Source: a virus. Taken from it: a stretch of DNA of 52,189 bases. Below the pieces are notes generated by a model. The model did not search any database. It saw only the letters and a list, made by a program, of their open reading frames with translations, and was not told where the DNA came from. The DNA lies in the IMG/VR virus record IMGVR_UViG_3300030943_000026, positions 1 through 52,189 of that record; one strand, 5' to 3'. Positions 7,160-15,965 of this stretch are shown here, piece by piece (positions within the stretch are counted from its first letter, which is position 1; every line of letters begins with the position of its first letter). The translations under genes were made by a program, and so were the position numbers.

Positions 7160-7904
7160 TCTCAGGGACGCAGCCATCTCGTACGCGGACAAGGGGTGGC
7201 CCGTCCTCCCCCTTGTCCCGCGTGCGAAGAACCCGCTCATCAGCAACGGGCTCCTCGGAGCCAGCACCGACTCCGACACCGTCTCCCGGTGGTGGATGCG
7301 CTGGCCCAACGCCAACGTCGGCCTCCGAACCGGCGTAGTCTTCGATGTCCTCGACATCGACGGCGACGCCGGTCAGATCTCCTACACGGAGATCTCTCCT
7401 GACACGTTCCTCTCAGAGGGACCAATGAGCAGGACCAAGAGTGGCTTCCACATCCTCTACAACGCAACCGGGACCCAGAACCGTCAGGGTTTCGCGCCCG
7501 GTCTGGACTGGCGAGGGACCAACGGGTACATCGTTGCTCCACCCAGCATCCACCCGTCAGGTTTCACCTACTACTGGATGGCATCACCCGAGACGCGCGT
7601 CATCCCCGACGTGCCCGACTGGCTCCAGCCCATGCTCATCGCATACAAGGAGCCGGTCGAGTACCCGGTCGTCTCACCCAACCCGCACGACCCGCTCAAC
7701 GACATCCTCGGTGCCGCTTGGGCAATCGGACTCACTCCAGAACGCAGAGGCAGCAAGTACGTGGTATCATGTCCCTTCCACGAAGGAGACAGGGAGCCAT
7801 CCATGACGCTCTTCCCCGACCAGCGGTTCTTCTGCTTCGGGTGCGGCGCATGGGGCAACGCACGTGACCTCCGTGCCAAGACACCCGGAGGAAGACGTGC
7901 CTGA
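7143..7904 (+). CDS. prim-pol type primase with C-terminal CHC2-like zinc finger
   Basis: The product has 253 residues. The N-terminal domain matches bifunctional primase-polymerase (archaeo-eukaryotic primase) proteins: K-G-W-P-V-L-P, then the metal site D68-V-L-D71-I-D73, then a serine and histidine (S-G-F-H) about 35 residues later. Residues from about 208 on hold C-P-F-H, about 17 residues, then C-F-G-C, the zinc site typical of DnaG-type CHC2 domains. The enzyme would lay primers or extend DNA at the phage fork. Fusing this zinc finger to a prim-pol core is notable. The helicase-like gene overlaps by 8 bases. Confidence 0.85.
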   Translation: MGPRTNLRDAAISYADKGWPVLPLVPRAKNPLISNGLLGASTDSDTVSRWWMRWPNANVGLRTGVVFDVLDIDGDAGQISYTEISPDTFLSEGPMSRTKSGFHILYNATGTQNRQGFAPGLDWRGTNGYIVAPPSIHPSGFTYYWMASPETRVIPDVPDWLQPMLIAYKEPVEYPVVSPNPHDPLNDILGAAWAIGLTPERRGSKYVVSCPFHEGDREPSMTLFPDQRFFCFGCGAWGNARDLRAKTPGGRRA

Positions 7905-9444
7905 AGTTATCAACGAGATCGACTGGGACCCCAAGCCCGTACTGCGCCCCGGCATGGACTTCCACGATGACGTGGCGTACTTCACGATCCCGTTGATGCG
8001 GAATATCATCGTCCCTCCCAAGAAGAAGGACGGTGAGCCAACCCGCGACAAGCAACTCCAGACGTTCGTCATCGCCTCTGACCACAGTGGAATCTGGTAC
8101 GACAAGGAAGCACTGGACGACCACGGGTTCGTCCCCGTTGCCCAGCCCTATCAGGACACCGACGTGCGCTGGTCCTACCCCAGCGCACGTGCCTTCCTAG
8201 AGGGCAACGCATCAGGCCCGACCAGCGAAGACCTGTACGACACCATTCGCGGGATCTACACCCGATACGTCGAGTTCAGCGACGAGATCTACCACGACAT
8301 CATGACCCTGTTCGTGATGTACACGTACGTCTACCGGCTCTGGGAGTCCACAGGCTACATCCACTTCAACGGCACCGCAGCCAGCGGGAAGAGCAGGAAC
8401 CTCTCCATCCTCAACACGCTGGCATTCAACCCCATCTGGGCATCGTCCATGTCCCCAGCCGCGCTCTACCGCAAACTCGCAGGCTCGCCGGGCACGTCGT
8501 GCATCGATGAGACCGAGGGATTCGAAGGAGAGCGAGGGGAGGAGTTGCGTCGCATCCTCAATGCAGGGTACAAGGATGGATCGCGTGTCCACAGGGCAGA
8601 GAAAGGCAAGGATGACAGGTGGATGTCCACGTCATACGATGTCTTCGGCCCCAAAGTTCTCGCCTCGATCAACCCACTGGAGGCGGTGATCGCAAGCCGA
8701 TGCCTTGTGGTCTCCATGCGACCCGCCATCCGAGAACTCCCAGACTTCCTGACCTCCAATCCTATATGGAATGACGTCAGGGACTCACTCTACCTGTGGG
8801 CGATGGAAAATACGAAGGACATCGCCGCACTCGCTAAACAATGGCATGATGACACAGAGACAGGAAAGAAGGCACGCCTATGCCCGCGTCTCATCGGTCG
8901 GCAATGGGAAACCACCGGCCAGTACATCGTCCTCGCAGACTATATTGGTGGCGAGCATTTCGCCGCCAAGATCATCACGTTCCTCAACAACTACTTCTCC
9001 AAGCAGCAGGAGGCGCTTGATGCTACCGACAGACTACGAACGACTCTTCGCTGCCTTCCTCGTGTCCTCGCCACCAAAGCAAGCCACGCAGGAAACCTTT
9101 ACTCCGTCAAGGACATTCACGAAGTCGTCTCCTCCTACATGGAGTCCGACTCCACCGAATACTTCAAGACCAAGCATGTCACGAAGAATCTTGATGTCCT
9201 CGGATTCAAGCACAAAGTTCGAGGAGCCGGTGGACTCCGCATCGAACTGGCAGAAGACGCTGTTCGACATGAGTTTGCCCAGCGACGAGTGGAGCCCTTC
9301 ACAGAAGACACCGACTGGCTCGCAGGCACCCGCTCCTACCAGACAGGACACGGACTTTTCGAACAGCCTATACGAACTCCCGTCTCAACCACCCCGATAT
9401 ACGGTACTCCCTTCTGGGAGACTGAAGAGGAAGACAATGGCTGA
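7897..9444 (+). CDS. P-loop ATPase, probable replicative helicase
   Basis: The 515-residue product starts at GTG 7897, preceded by GGAGGA; another in-frame GTG lies at 7864. It has a Walker A loop (G159-T-A-A-S-G-K165-S) and a Walker B end (I-D204-E205). Arginine-rich segments follow (S-R-V-H-R and A-S-R-C-L-V-V-S), as in primase-linked superfamily 3 or DUF3631-like ATPases. The 200 residues before the P-loop have no recognised motif; the C-terminus looks like a winged helix. It sits directly after the prim-pol, as such helicases often do. ATPase call is firm, helicase activity inferred. Confidence 0.8.
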   Translation: MPEVINEIDWDPKPVLRPGMDFHDDVAYFTIPLMRNIIVPPKKKDGEPTRDKQLQTFVIASDHSGIWYDKEALDDHGFVPVAQPYQDTDVRWSYPSARAFLEGNASGPTSEDLYDTIRGIYTRYVEFSDEIYHDIMTLFVMYTYVYRLWESTGYIHFNGTAASGKSRNLSILNTLAFNPIWASSMSPAALYRKLAGSPGTSCIDETEGFEGERGEELRRILNAGYKDGSRVHRAEKGKDDRWMSTSYDVFGPKVLASINPLEAVIASRCLVVSMRPAIRELPDFLTSNPIWNDVRDSLYLWAMENTKDIAALAKQWHDDTETGKKARLCPRLIGRQWETTGQYIVLADYIGGEHFAAKIITFLNNYFSKQQEALDATDRLRTTLRCLPRVLATKASHAGNLYSVKDIHEVVSSYMESDSTEYFKTKHVTKNLDVLGFKHKVRGAGGLRIELAEDAVRHEFAQRRVEPFTEDTDWLAGTRSYQTGHGLFEQPIRTPVSTTPIYGTPFWETEEEDNG

Positions 9445-9856
9445 AACCCACGAGGACAGGCACAACCGCCTCGTCCGACAAGCCGAGAAGATGCGCGCCA
9501 AGCAGGCCGAGAAGAAACAGGCCAAGGAGAGGCACGTCTGCCCTCCTGACGTTCTCGGTCGAGCCTTCGACAAGTTGGAAAAGGCGATGGCCCGATACGC
9601 ACCGGGTAACACGGCTCCGATCCCCGTCGCATTCAGTCTGGAGACAGCGGGATGCCTGCCTGACGGCAGCGATGCCCACATGACGTGGTTCGTCCTGATC
9701 CACGTCCGCATCCCCCGTGTCACCGAGTACGAGGTAGAAGCCGATGGTGCAACGCTTACCGATGCGATTCTTGCCGCGTGCAAGACCCTCGGCGCCCAGT
9801 CCAACCTCCTCAGAGGAGCCAGAGCCGACGCCACGACGTTCAGTCTCACGTTCTGA
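9437..9856 (+). CDS. hypothetical protein with basic N-terminal helix
   Basis: The product has 139 residues from ATG 9437, overlapping the helicase stop by 8 bases with GAAGAGGAAG upstream. The first 40 residues are highly charged (Lys, Arg, Glu, Gln), like a nucleic-acid-binding helix; the rest is an alpha/beta domain. No family recognised. Its last 113 bases overlap the endonuclease VII frame. Confidence 0.7.
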   Translation: MAETHEDRHNRLVRQAEKMRAKQAEKKQAKERHVCPPDVLGRAFDKLEKAMARYAPGNTAPIPVAFSLETAGCLPDGSDAHMTWFVLIHVRIPRVTEYEVEADGATLTDAILAACKTLGAQSNLLRGARADATTFSLTF

Positions 9857-10235
9857 ACGAGCAGCCCTAGCGGCAAAGAAAGAGAAAGCCCATGACCGCT
9901 ACGTCGTTCGTGTTTATGGACTTGAACCCGGAGAGTACGCACAACGTCTCGCCGCTCAGAAAGGACGCTGTGCGATCTGCCGAAAGGTCCCCCGCAAAAG
10001 ATACCTTGCCGTTGACCACGACCATCGCACGGGGACAGTACGCGGCCTTCTATGCTACTTCTGCAACTCCTCTGTTGGCACGTTCGAGTTCAGCAAGACG
10101 ACAGCAGAGAACGCAGCCGCCTACCTCCTCCGAATAGCACAAGATTATCCGCTTGTCACACAAGCGGATACCAAAACAAAGAATCCGCTCGTCACACAAG
10201 CGGATTACAAACGGGAAGGAGACTTACCATTCTAA
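9744..10235 (+). CDS. recombination endonuclease VII (HNH type)
   Basis: The product has up to 163 residues from ATG 9744, which has GAGG 9 bases upstream but overlaps the previous gene by 113 bases; no ATG, GTG or TTG lies later before the domain. The core shows C-A-I-C, then V-D-H-D-H-R-T-G, then G-L-L-C-Y-F-C-N. This is the zinc-bound beta-beta-alpha metal fold of T4 gp49-like endonuclease VII, which cuts branched DNA such as Holliday junctions before packaging. The C-terminus carries a tandem P-L-V-T-Q-A-D repeat encoded by two hairpin-forming sequences. Confidence 0.87.
   Translation: MVQRLPMRFLPRARPSAPSPTSSEEPEPTPRRSVSRSERAALAAKKEKAHDRYVVRVYGLEPGEYAQRLAAQKGRCAICRKVPRKRYLAVDHDHRTGTVRGLLCYFCNSSVGTFEFSKTTAENAAAYLLRIAQDYPLVTQADTKTKNPLVTQADYKREGDLPF
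10146..10206 (+). repeat. two tandem hairpins inside the end of the endonuclease VII gene
   Basis: The first hairpin is a perfect 11-bp inverted repeat (10146-10156 with 10160-10170) with a CAC loop. The second (10182-10192 with 10196-10206) is the same but for one mismatch and the outer base pair. They directly precede the ribosome site of the next gene and could affect its translation or mRNA stability. Confidence 0.8.
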
Positions 10236-10621
10236 AAGTCTACGTCTCCGGTCCAATGACAGGGATCGAAGACTTCAATCACCCCGCGTTCTACGCGGCA
10301 GCACAGGCGTGGGAGGACGCAGGATGGGAAGTCGCCAACCCCGCTGAGATCGAACCCACCGACGAGCCAGACTCGTATCGCTTCTACCTACGTGAGGATA
10401 TCCGACTCCTGCTGGACTGCGATGCCATCGCCATGCTCGACGGGTACCCCGAGAGCCGGGGTGCGATGTTGGAAATGAACATCGCACAGGCCCTGAAGAT
10501 CCGCGTGTTCGATGCCTTCCACCCAGCCAAGTACAGCGAACACGACTTCATCGAGAAGGGCGGTTGCGGATGCGATCTCCCCGACTACATGCATGAACCC
10601 CAGTGGTGGAGCGCAGCATGA
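10229..10621 (+). CDS. DUF4406 / nucleoside 2-deoxyribosyltransferase-like protein
   Basis: The open frame has no ATG, GTG or TTG in a suitable place. The best start is ATT at 10229, 9 bases after GGAAGGA, giving 130 residues. The opening V-Y-V-S-G-P-M-T-G and the later D-C-D-A-I-A-M-L-D-G and S-R-G-A-M-L-E motifs match DUF4406, a Rossmann-like relative of nucleoside 2-deoxyribosyltransferases. Such proteins handle nucleotides or their sugars and are common in phages. It ends with ATGA overlap to the next gene. Family call is good; the rare start codon is the uncertain part. Confidence 0.8.
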   Translation: MLKVYVSGPMTGIEDFNHPAFYAAAQAWEDAGWEVANPAEIEPTDEPDSYRFYLREDIRLLLDCDAIAMLDGYPESRGAMLEMNIAQALKIRVFDAFHPAKYSEHDFIEKGGCGCDLPDYMHEPQWWSAA

Positions 10622-10977
10622 ACGAGACCAGTCCCAACCCCTACAACCCGCCCCAGCCCAACACCTTCCAAGACGTCTTCGCCGGGATCTACAAGGAAGC
10701 CTTCGACCTCCTTGTGGAGCGCCAGAAGAAGTACGGCCCCAAGAACATCGCTGATCAGGGACTCTTCGGGATCTACACGAGGATCGCCAACGACAAGATG
10801 TCACGAGTCCAGCGGTCGCTCAACGGGACCATCGACCATGGAGTCATCAGCCTAACCATCGATGCAGAGTTCGAAGACGAGTCCTTCGAAGACGCGCTAC
10901 TAGACATCGCCAACTACGCGCTCATCATGATCGCCCTGAAGCGCGGACTCTGGGGCAAGCCCCTAGACGACCACTGA
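10618..10977 (+). CDS. nucleotide modification-associated domain 1 (DUF1599-like) protein
   Basis: The product has 119 residues from an ATGA overlap. It shows the pattern K-K-Y-G-x-K-N-I, G-I-Y-T-R-I-A-N-D-K, then a helix with E-D-A-L-L-D-I-A-N-Y-A, as in Nmad1/DUF1599 and MazG-like proteins. Members are associated with modified phage nucleotides or with nucleotide pyrophosphatase-like folds. It is the last gene of the left operon, followed by two terminators. Confidence 0.75.
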   Translation: MNETSPNPYNPPQPNTFQDVFAGIYKEAFDLLVERQKKYGPKNIADQGLFGIYTRIANDKMSRVQRSLNGTIDHGVISLTIDAEFEDESFEDALLDIANYALIMIALKRGLWGKPLDDH

Positions 10978-10999
10978 TGGACGTTCCGTAACAAGACAC

Positions 11000-11038
11000 A
11001 GCCCCTTTCCTTACTAAAGGAAAGGGGCTTTTTCTTTA
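11000..11038 (+). terminator. intrinsic terminator ending the left operon
   Basis: A perfect 13-bp stem (11000-11012 with 11017-11029) has a 4-base loop and is followed by a T-rich run, 23 bases after the last stop codon of the plus-strand operon. Confidence 0.92.
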
Positions 11039-11048
11039 CTAAGGCAGC

Positions 11049-11098
11049 GACCCCGAGTCTGCACGCTTCGCCCGTGCAGGCCCGGGGTCTCTCTTTTT
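11049..11098 (+). terminator. second, back-up terminator
   Basis: A long GC-rich stem (about 17 bp with two mismatches, spanning 11049-11089) with a TTCG-containing loop ends in TCTCTCTTTTT. It lies between the convergent left operon and the minus-strand virion genes. Its T run is on the plus-strand side only. Confidence 0.85.
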
Positions 11099-11194
11099 AC
11101 TAGAGGATGAATGAGTAGTGCCGATCCTACACATCGTCCACTACCACTTTCACACAAAGGAAAGATCCTTGGAATTGTGAAACGCCCCCCACCC

Positions 11195-12361
11195 CTACAG
11201 CGGGCGATGGTCCCTCTGCCGGTATCGCCGGGGCCAGAACTCCTGCATCTGGATGCCATCGGCAATCTGATCTGCCCGGGTACGGACACGCAATTGAGCC
11301 GCACTTGCCCACCCAAACGTGGCACCACCGCTGAGGTCGAACCGGGTGACGGTCGAGGACAGAGTACCAGACACAGACCACCCGAACGCAGAGCCCCCGG
11401 ACACGTTGAACCACTCGGCAACCGTGCCAGCGGTAGACCACCCGAACGCCGCGCCACCGCTGACGTTGAACCACTCGGCCACCGTGCCAGCAGTTGACCA
11501 GCCAAAGGTGGTGCCGCCACTAAGATTGAACCACTCGGCCACCGCCCCTGCGGTTGTCCAACCAAAGGTGGTGCCGCCACTAAGATTGAACCACTCAGCC
11601 ACCGTGCCCGCAGGAGCCCAGCCAAACGCAGCGCCACCGGACAAGTCGAACTGGAGAACGGAGATCGAGACGGTGCCAGCCGTGGCCCAGCCGAACGCTG
11701 TGCCACCGGAGAGGTCAAACTGTTCCGACAGGATGGCGACGGTAGCCCAGCCAAAGGCGGTACCACCACTGACGTTGAACCACTCGGCCACTGTCCCCGC
11801 AGTAGACCAGCCAAAGGAAGACGCACCGCTGACATCGAACTGTTCGGACAGGGTGGCCGCAGCAGACCAGCCAAAGGCAGCACCGCCGCTGACGTTGAAC
11901 CACTCGGCCACGGTCCCCGTAGTAGACCACCCGAAGGTGGCATTGCCCGAGATGTCGAACTGGACAGAGGTAGCAGAGATCTCACCAGCGGTAGACCAAC
12001 CGAAGGACGCGTCGCCAGAGACGTTGAACCACTCGGCCACTGTCCCCGCAGTAGACCAGCCAAAGGCGGTACCCCCGGAGACGTTGAACCATTCGGCCAC
12101 CGTCCCCGCAGTTGACCACCCGAACGCAGCCCCGCCGCTGACGTTGAACCACTCGGCAACGGTCCCCGCAGTAGACCACCCGAACGCCGCGCCACCGCTG
12201 ACGTTGAACCACTCGGCCACTGTCCCCGCAGTAGACCAGCCAAAAGTGGCATCGCCAGAGATGTCAAACTGGGTCGAGGCGGCTTCAAGCAGGTAGGAAC
12301 CACTACCGTCCTCTAGGAGGTAGGTACCTGATGCATCTTCCAGTAGGTAGCGGTCAGCCAT
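11195..12361 (-). CDS. FGW-repeat protein, probable virion surface or fibre protein
   Basis: The product has 388 residues from ATG 12361. It opens with three Y-L-L-E repeats, then has 16 copies of a unit of about 20 residues with the core F-(N/D)-(V/I/L)-S-G-G-x-x-F-G-W-(S/A)-T-A-G-T-V-A-E-W. The last 30 residues are basic and non-repetitive. No signal peptide or membrane segment is visible. As the last gene of the tail-spike cluster it is probably an adhesive or accessory fibre component. The DNA repeats vary, so the repeat number may change by recombination. I do not recognise the repeat family. Confidence 0.8.
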   Translation of the reverse strand: MADRYLLEDASGTYLLEDGSGSYLLEAASTQFDISGDATFGWSTAGTVAEWFNVSGGAAFGWSTAGTVAEWFNVSGGAAFGWSTAGTVAEWFNVSGGTAFGWSTAGTVAEWFNVSGDASFGWSTAGEISATSVQFDISGNATFGWSTTGTVAEWFNVSGGAAFGWSAAATLSEQFDVSGASSFGWSTAGTVAEWFNVSGGTAFGWATVAILSEQFDLSGGTAFGWATAGTVSISVLQFDLSGGAAFGWAPAGTVAEWFNLSGGTTFGWTTAGAVAEWFNLSGGTTFGWSTAGTVAEWFNVSGGAAFGWSTAGTVAEWFNVSGGSAFGWSVSGTLSSTVTRFDLSGGATFGWASAAQLRVRTRADQIADGIQMQEFWPRRYRQRDHRPL

Positions 12362-12395
12362 GAGCGGGCCTCCCGCCTGCTAGGGGTACGACGGC

Positions 12396-13007
12396 TTACC
12401 CGATAATCTCACCCTGAACAGTCGTGATCGTCCACGCAGCAGACGCGCCACCGTTGATCGAGAGACCCATGTAGAGCCCCTGCATCGCGGTGTTGTCAAA
12501 CGTGCCTGACACAACGTCCTTGCCACCACCAAGGCCAACCGGAGCAGCCACGCCGAACCCGCCAGCGACAACACCGGTCGCGGACACGGACCGGACGACA
12601 GCCGTGACCATAATGATCCCCTCGGCAACCGCAGCGGTCTGTGCGGTCGAGGACGTAAGCGCGAGGCGCGACGTATCGGCAGTAGACTGGTTGGCCCCGG
12701 TGCGAACCGTGACCACGGTAGCCGCCGTGCCAGCCGCAGTCTTGGACAGCGTGATCCACCAGCGGAACACCATACCAGCCTTCATGCCGAAGGACGGGAT
12801 CAGGAGCCCGGAGTCAGTGACGTAGGTATCGGACGCGAAGCCCGCACCCTGAGAAGCAGTAGACGTGCGGTGATAGAGCCGACCGCCAATCATGCCAGAG
12901 TCATCAACGAAGCACAGTTTCTTAGTGGTGGAGTCGAAGAACATCCGTCCCTTGCCAGAGGGTGGCGTCGCGGGAGCGGATTGGGTATCGAGTGTCAGGG
13001 TAGCCAT
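12396..13007 (-). CDS. tail fibre or spike tip-like protein
   Basis: The product has 203 residues from ATG 13007. It begins with a short adaptor-type segment that includes G-K-G-R-M-F-F-D-S-T-T-K-K-L, a pattern common in phage fibre proteins, then a Gly/Ala/Thr-rich beta domain typical of receptor-binding heads. It lies 3 bases downstream of the large spike gene, which supports a role in host recognition. Confidence 0.65.
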   Translation of the reverse strand: MATLTLDTQSAPATPPSGKGRMFFDSTTKKLCFVDDSGMIGGRLYHRTSTASQGAGFASDTYVTDSGLLIPSFGMKAGMVFRWWITLSKTAAGTAATVVTVRTGANQSTADTSRLALTSSTAQTAAVAEGIIMVTAVVRSVSATGVVAGGFGVAAPVGLGGGKDVVSGTFDNTAMQGLYMGLSINGGASAAWTITTVQGEIIG

Positions 13008-13010
13008 GGA

Positions 13011-15962
13011 TCAGTCCTTTCCGAGCAGGGTGATAGACGAATGGGGAGTGTCATCAGAGATGATCAGTTCACCAGTGCCAAGGACAGACCCGTCTGCGCT
13101 GCCCGTAAGAGTCATCGATTCAATTGCGTCATGCTGCCATCCATTGGGGAGCATGAACCCCGTAGCAAGTGACTTGGGATTTCCGATGCGTGGAAGGTCC
13201 CACGTAGCAGGGCTGTTCTCATCGTACATGTAGACCGTGGGACGCGCCTGATGGTAGATGCCATTGCTACCAGAGAACGTGTTATTCATCACGAAGATGT
13301 CCGTATGGCCCGACTCGATGTAGACACAAGTGTCAGAGGCGATATGGACGTTGCCCTCGACCCGCACGTTGTCCCAGCCGATCTGGATGTCATTGTTCCC
13401 ACCGGGCGTACTCTGGAAGATGTTGTTGGCGACCACCGCGCCCGACCCGGACCCGCCTCCATTCAACTTCACGACCGCGCCCGCGTAGGGGCCGCACGCC
13501 TCGAAGTAGTTGCCCACGATGGTCGCGTTCTTGGCCCCCGCGCTGAGCCCGATCCCGTTCCGGCAGTTCTTGATGATGTTGCCGCTGAACGTGTTGCCGA
13601 TGGCACTCGACCAGTAGCAGCCGATCCCACCCCAGCCATTGGTGCTGTCTCCAAGCAGGACGTTGTTGGAGAAGGTCGAATAGGAAGTCCCGGCCTCAAT
13701 CGAGCAGGCGTCAGACCCGCCCGACGAAGGGGACTTGATGACGTTGCCCGTGATCGTGTTGTAGAAGTTGTCGGCCAAAGAGATACCCATCTCCTGATAG
13801 ACGGCGATGGTGTTGTTGCGGACCATGCTATAGTTGCACCCATTCCACGACTCGATCCCAATCCGGGTGCATTCGATGTAGTTGTCCTCAATGTTGAGCC
13901 ACGTCACCAACTGCCCCGTGCCGTTGGAGTCGGAGTGGACGCCCATCCCGTTCTGGTTGGTGGTCGTGACGTAGACCCGGTTGCCCTTGATGAGCGACCC
14001 CGTAAGCACGGTCTGCGTGGCCGAGTTCCACGCCTGAACCGCCGCGCCCGACCCGACCCCGCTGGTGTCGAACAGGTTGTCGCGCACCGTGGCCCGGTGG
14101 CAGGAGAACAGGGTGGCGTACCCCTCCCAGTTGATGAAGTGCAGGCTGTCGATGGTGCAGTCGTCGGCCTCGGCGGTGCCCTTCTGGATGCTCACCGTCG
14201 CCCACCCGTGGGTTGACTGGTTGGCGGTGTTGCCGTCGATGATCCCGCCGCCCGTGAGCCGGATGCGGGGGGCCGACAACCTGATCCACGGCTGCCCAGC
14301 CGACCCGGTGTTCGCCTTCTCTTTGAGCGTGGCACCGGGAAGGACTTGGATCACCTGCCCGGAGATGTCGAAGTCGAGATTGCCAGCGATGTAGACCCCG
14401 GGCGGGAAGATCAGCGTGCCACCCGTCCCCGCCGCCGTGTGCGCATTTAGGATCGCGGTCGTGTCGTCGGTCGAGCCATCGCCCTTCGCGCCGTAGTCCT
14501 TGACGCTGAACACGCCGGGCGACCGTCGGGCTGCGTCGAACGTCGAAGGAGTGTTCTCGTCCACGAACGATCCGGTCGGCAAGACGTTGCCGTGGCTGAT
14601 GAGCGAGCCCGACCCGTCATACACGTTTCCGCGAACAACAAACGGGTTACCCCAGCCAGCGTTGGCATAGGAGTGGATGCCGTCAACGTTAGTATGGAAG
14701 TAGTTATCGACAATCGAGAGTTGAAGCGGGACGTTACTGTTGCCAATATAGATAGACGAGTTCCCGATACACTGGCTAAACACGTTGCTCGTGATAAGAA
14801 CACCACGAGGAGCGCCCCCGATCTCGATATCGTTCCCAAGCGGAGTGGACACACCATTCGTGAGGAAAGTGTTCCCGGTAATCGTCACGTCCTGCGTGGC
14901 AACGTTGATCGTGATGCCCTGCCCCCAGTTGCGGAACGTGTTGCCGGAAATAAGATTCCCGCGAGTAGCAGCGTTAGTGAACGCAAGCCCCGCGTGGCCA
15001 TAAGTCGCCGTGATCCCATCACTAACGTTGCCGGTATAGGTCCCACCATTACCAGAACACTCGATAGTACAGCCCCGGATGTAGTTGCCACTGATGACAC
15101 AGTTGTCAGAACTCGCAACCGAGATCCCGTAGTTGCCGTTCTCGATATGGTTGTTCGCAACGACCGACCGATGCGCTCCAAACCACAACTCAATCGGAAG
15201 GCCGATGGACCCAACGTCGCTCATCAGCCGGTTGTCCGTCACGATCACATCATACACGAAGTACGTCGGGCTCACGCCGTCGCTGAACAGGGCGATGTGA
15301 TCGTTCTGGAGCGTCGTCCCGGTCAGAACAATGTGGTTGCCACTGACACGGCCACCTTGAATATCCGCACCACTCACCTGATAGAACACCGCAGTCCCAA
15401 GACTGCCCGTCATGTAGCAGCCAGTAACCTCAACACCGCTACGATGGTTCTGGATACCGTAACCACGCCAGTTTGTCAGGCGCAGACTACTGATCCGCGC
15501 CCGGTCGCCAGCCGTCTTGACGTACACCATGCGCGGCTGGCTGGCGTTATTCGTCGCGTTGCCGTCGAGCGTCCCGTCACCCGTAAGGGTAATGTCGGCA
15601 GCAGTGATCTCGATCATCGAGGTATTGGTCGCGGCAATCTGCGTGATCGTGGCACCACGCTCAATCCGCCACGTCTGCCCGGCCACGCTCAGCGAGATGA
15701 GCGTGACCTTATACGTCCCGGGCGGGACGATCACCGTTCCGTTGGTCCCGGCAGCATCTCGCGCGGAGTGGAACGCCGCCGTGTCATTCGTGCTGTTGTC
15801 GCCCAGCGCCCCGTAGTCCTTGACGCTGAACACCCCGGTTTGCCTGACTTGGTCAAGCGTGATCTTCTTGGCAGACGTGTTGACCGCATCAACGGCAGGC
15901 ACCAGCCAAGTACCGCGAGGCGCGGTACCGGCTGTGAGCCCAGAGACTTTGGTATCTGCCAC
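13011..15962 (-). CDS. tail spike with two pectate-lyase-like beta-helix domains
   Basis: The product has 983 residues from GTG 15962. After a short N-terminal adaptor it holds two similar right-handed beta-helix units. Each opens with G-V-F-S-V-K-D-Y-G-A (near residues 44 and 480), a D-x-T-x-D-T segment and a (V/F)-P-P-G-(T/V)-Y step, then runs on in short Asn/Gly-rich rungs. Such spikes bind or cut surface polysaccharide. The second unit (about 13.0-14.5 kb) is visibly more GC-rich than the first, which suggests the two halves have different histories. The C-terminal 60 residues may be a trimerisation tip. Confidence 0.85.
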   Translation of the reverse strand: MADTKVSGLTAGTAPRGTWLVPAVDAVNTSAKKITLDQVRQTGVFSVKDYGALGDNSTNDTAAFHSARDAAGTNGTVIVPPGTYKVTLISLSVAGQTWRIERGATITQIAATNTSMIEITAADITLTGDGTLDGNATNNASQPRMVYVKTAGDRARISSLRLTNWRGYGIQNHRSGVEVTGCYMTGSLGTAVFYQVSGADIQGGRVSGNHIVLTGTTLQNDHIALFSDGVSPTYFVYDVIVTDNRLMSDVGSIGLPIELWFGAHRSVVANNHIENGNYGISVASSDNCVISGNYIRGCTIECSGNGGTYTGNVSDGITATYGHAGLAFTNAATRGNLISGNTFRNWGQGITINVATQDVTITGNTFLTNGVSTPLGNDIEIGGAPRGVLITSNVFSQCIGNSSIYIGNSNVPLQLSIVDNYFHTNVDGIHSYANAGWGNPFVVRGNVYDGSGSLISHGNVLPTGSFVDENTPSTFDAARRSPGVFSVKDYGAKGDGSTDDTTAILNAHTAAGTGGTLIFPPGVYIAGNLDFDISGQVIQVLPGATLKEKANTGSAGQPWIRLSAPRIRLTGGGIIDGNTANQSTHGWATVSIQKGTAEADDCTIDSLHFINWEGYATLFSCHRATVRDNLFDTSGVGSGAAVQAWNSATQTVLTGSLIKGNRVYVTTTNQNGMGVHSDSNGTGQLVTWLNIEDNYIECTRIGIESWNGCNYSMVRNNTIAVYQEMGISLADNFYNTITGNVIKSPSSGGSDACSIEAGTSYSTFSNNVLLGDSTNGWGGIGCYWSSAIGNTFSGNIIKNCRNGIGLSAGAKNATIVGNYFEACGPYAGAVVKLNGGGSGSGAVVANNIFQSTPGGNNDIQIGWDNVRVEGNVHIASDTCVYIESGHTDIFVMNNTFSGSNGIYHQARPTVYMYDENSPATWDLPRIGNPKSLATGFMLPNGWQHDAIESMTLTGSADGSVLGTGELIISDDTPHSSITLLGKD

Positions 15963-15965
15963 GAG

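Noticed and set aside
11319-12296. 325-residue plus-strand frame with Pro-rich repeats
   Set aside because: It is the antisense of the FGW repeats. The repeats explain the regular pattern, and the minus-strand frame has proper start, context and protein-like sequence.
11195-12361. CRISPR array suggested by regular repeats of about 60 bases
   Set aside because: The repeats are an in-frame coding tandem of about 20 codons with no unique spacers. The Cas4-like gene elsewhere has no array or cas1 nearby.
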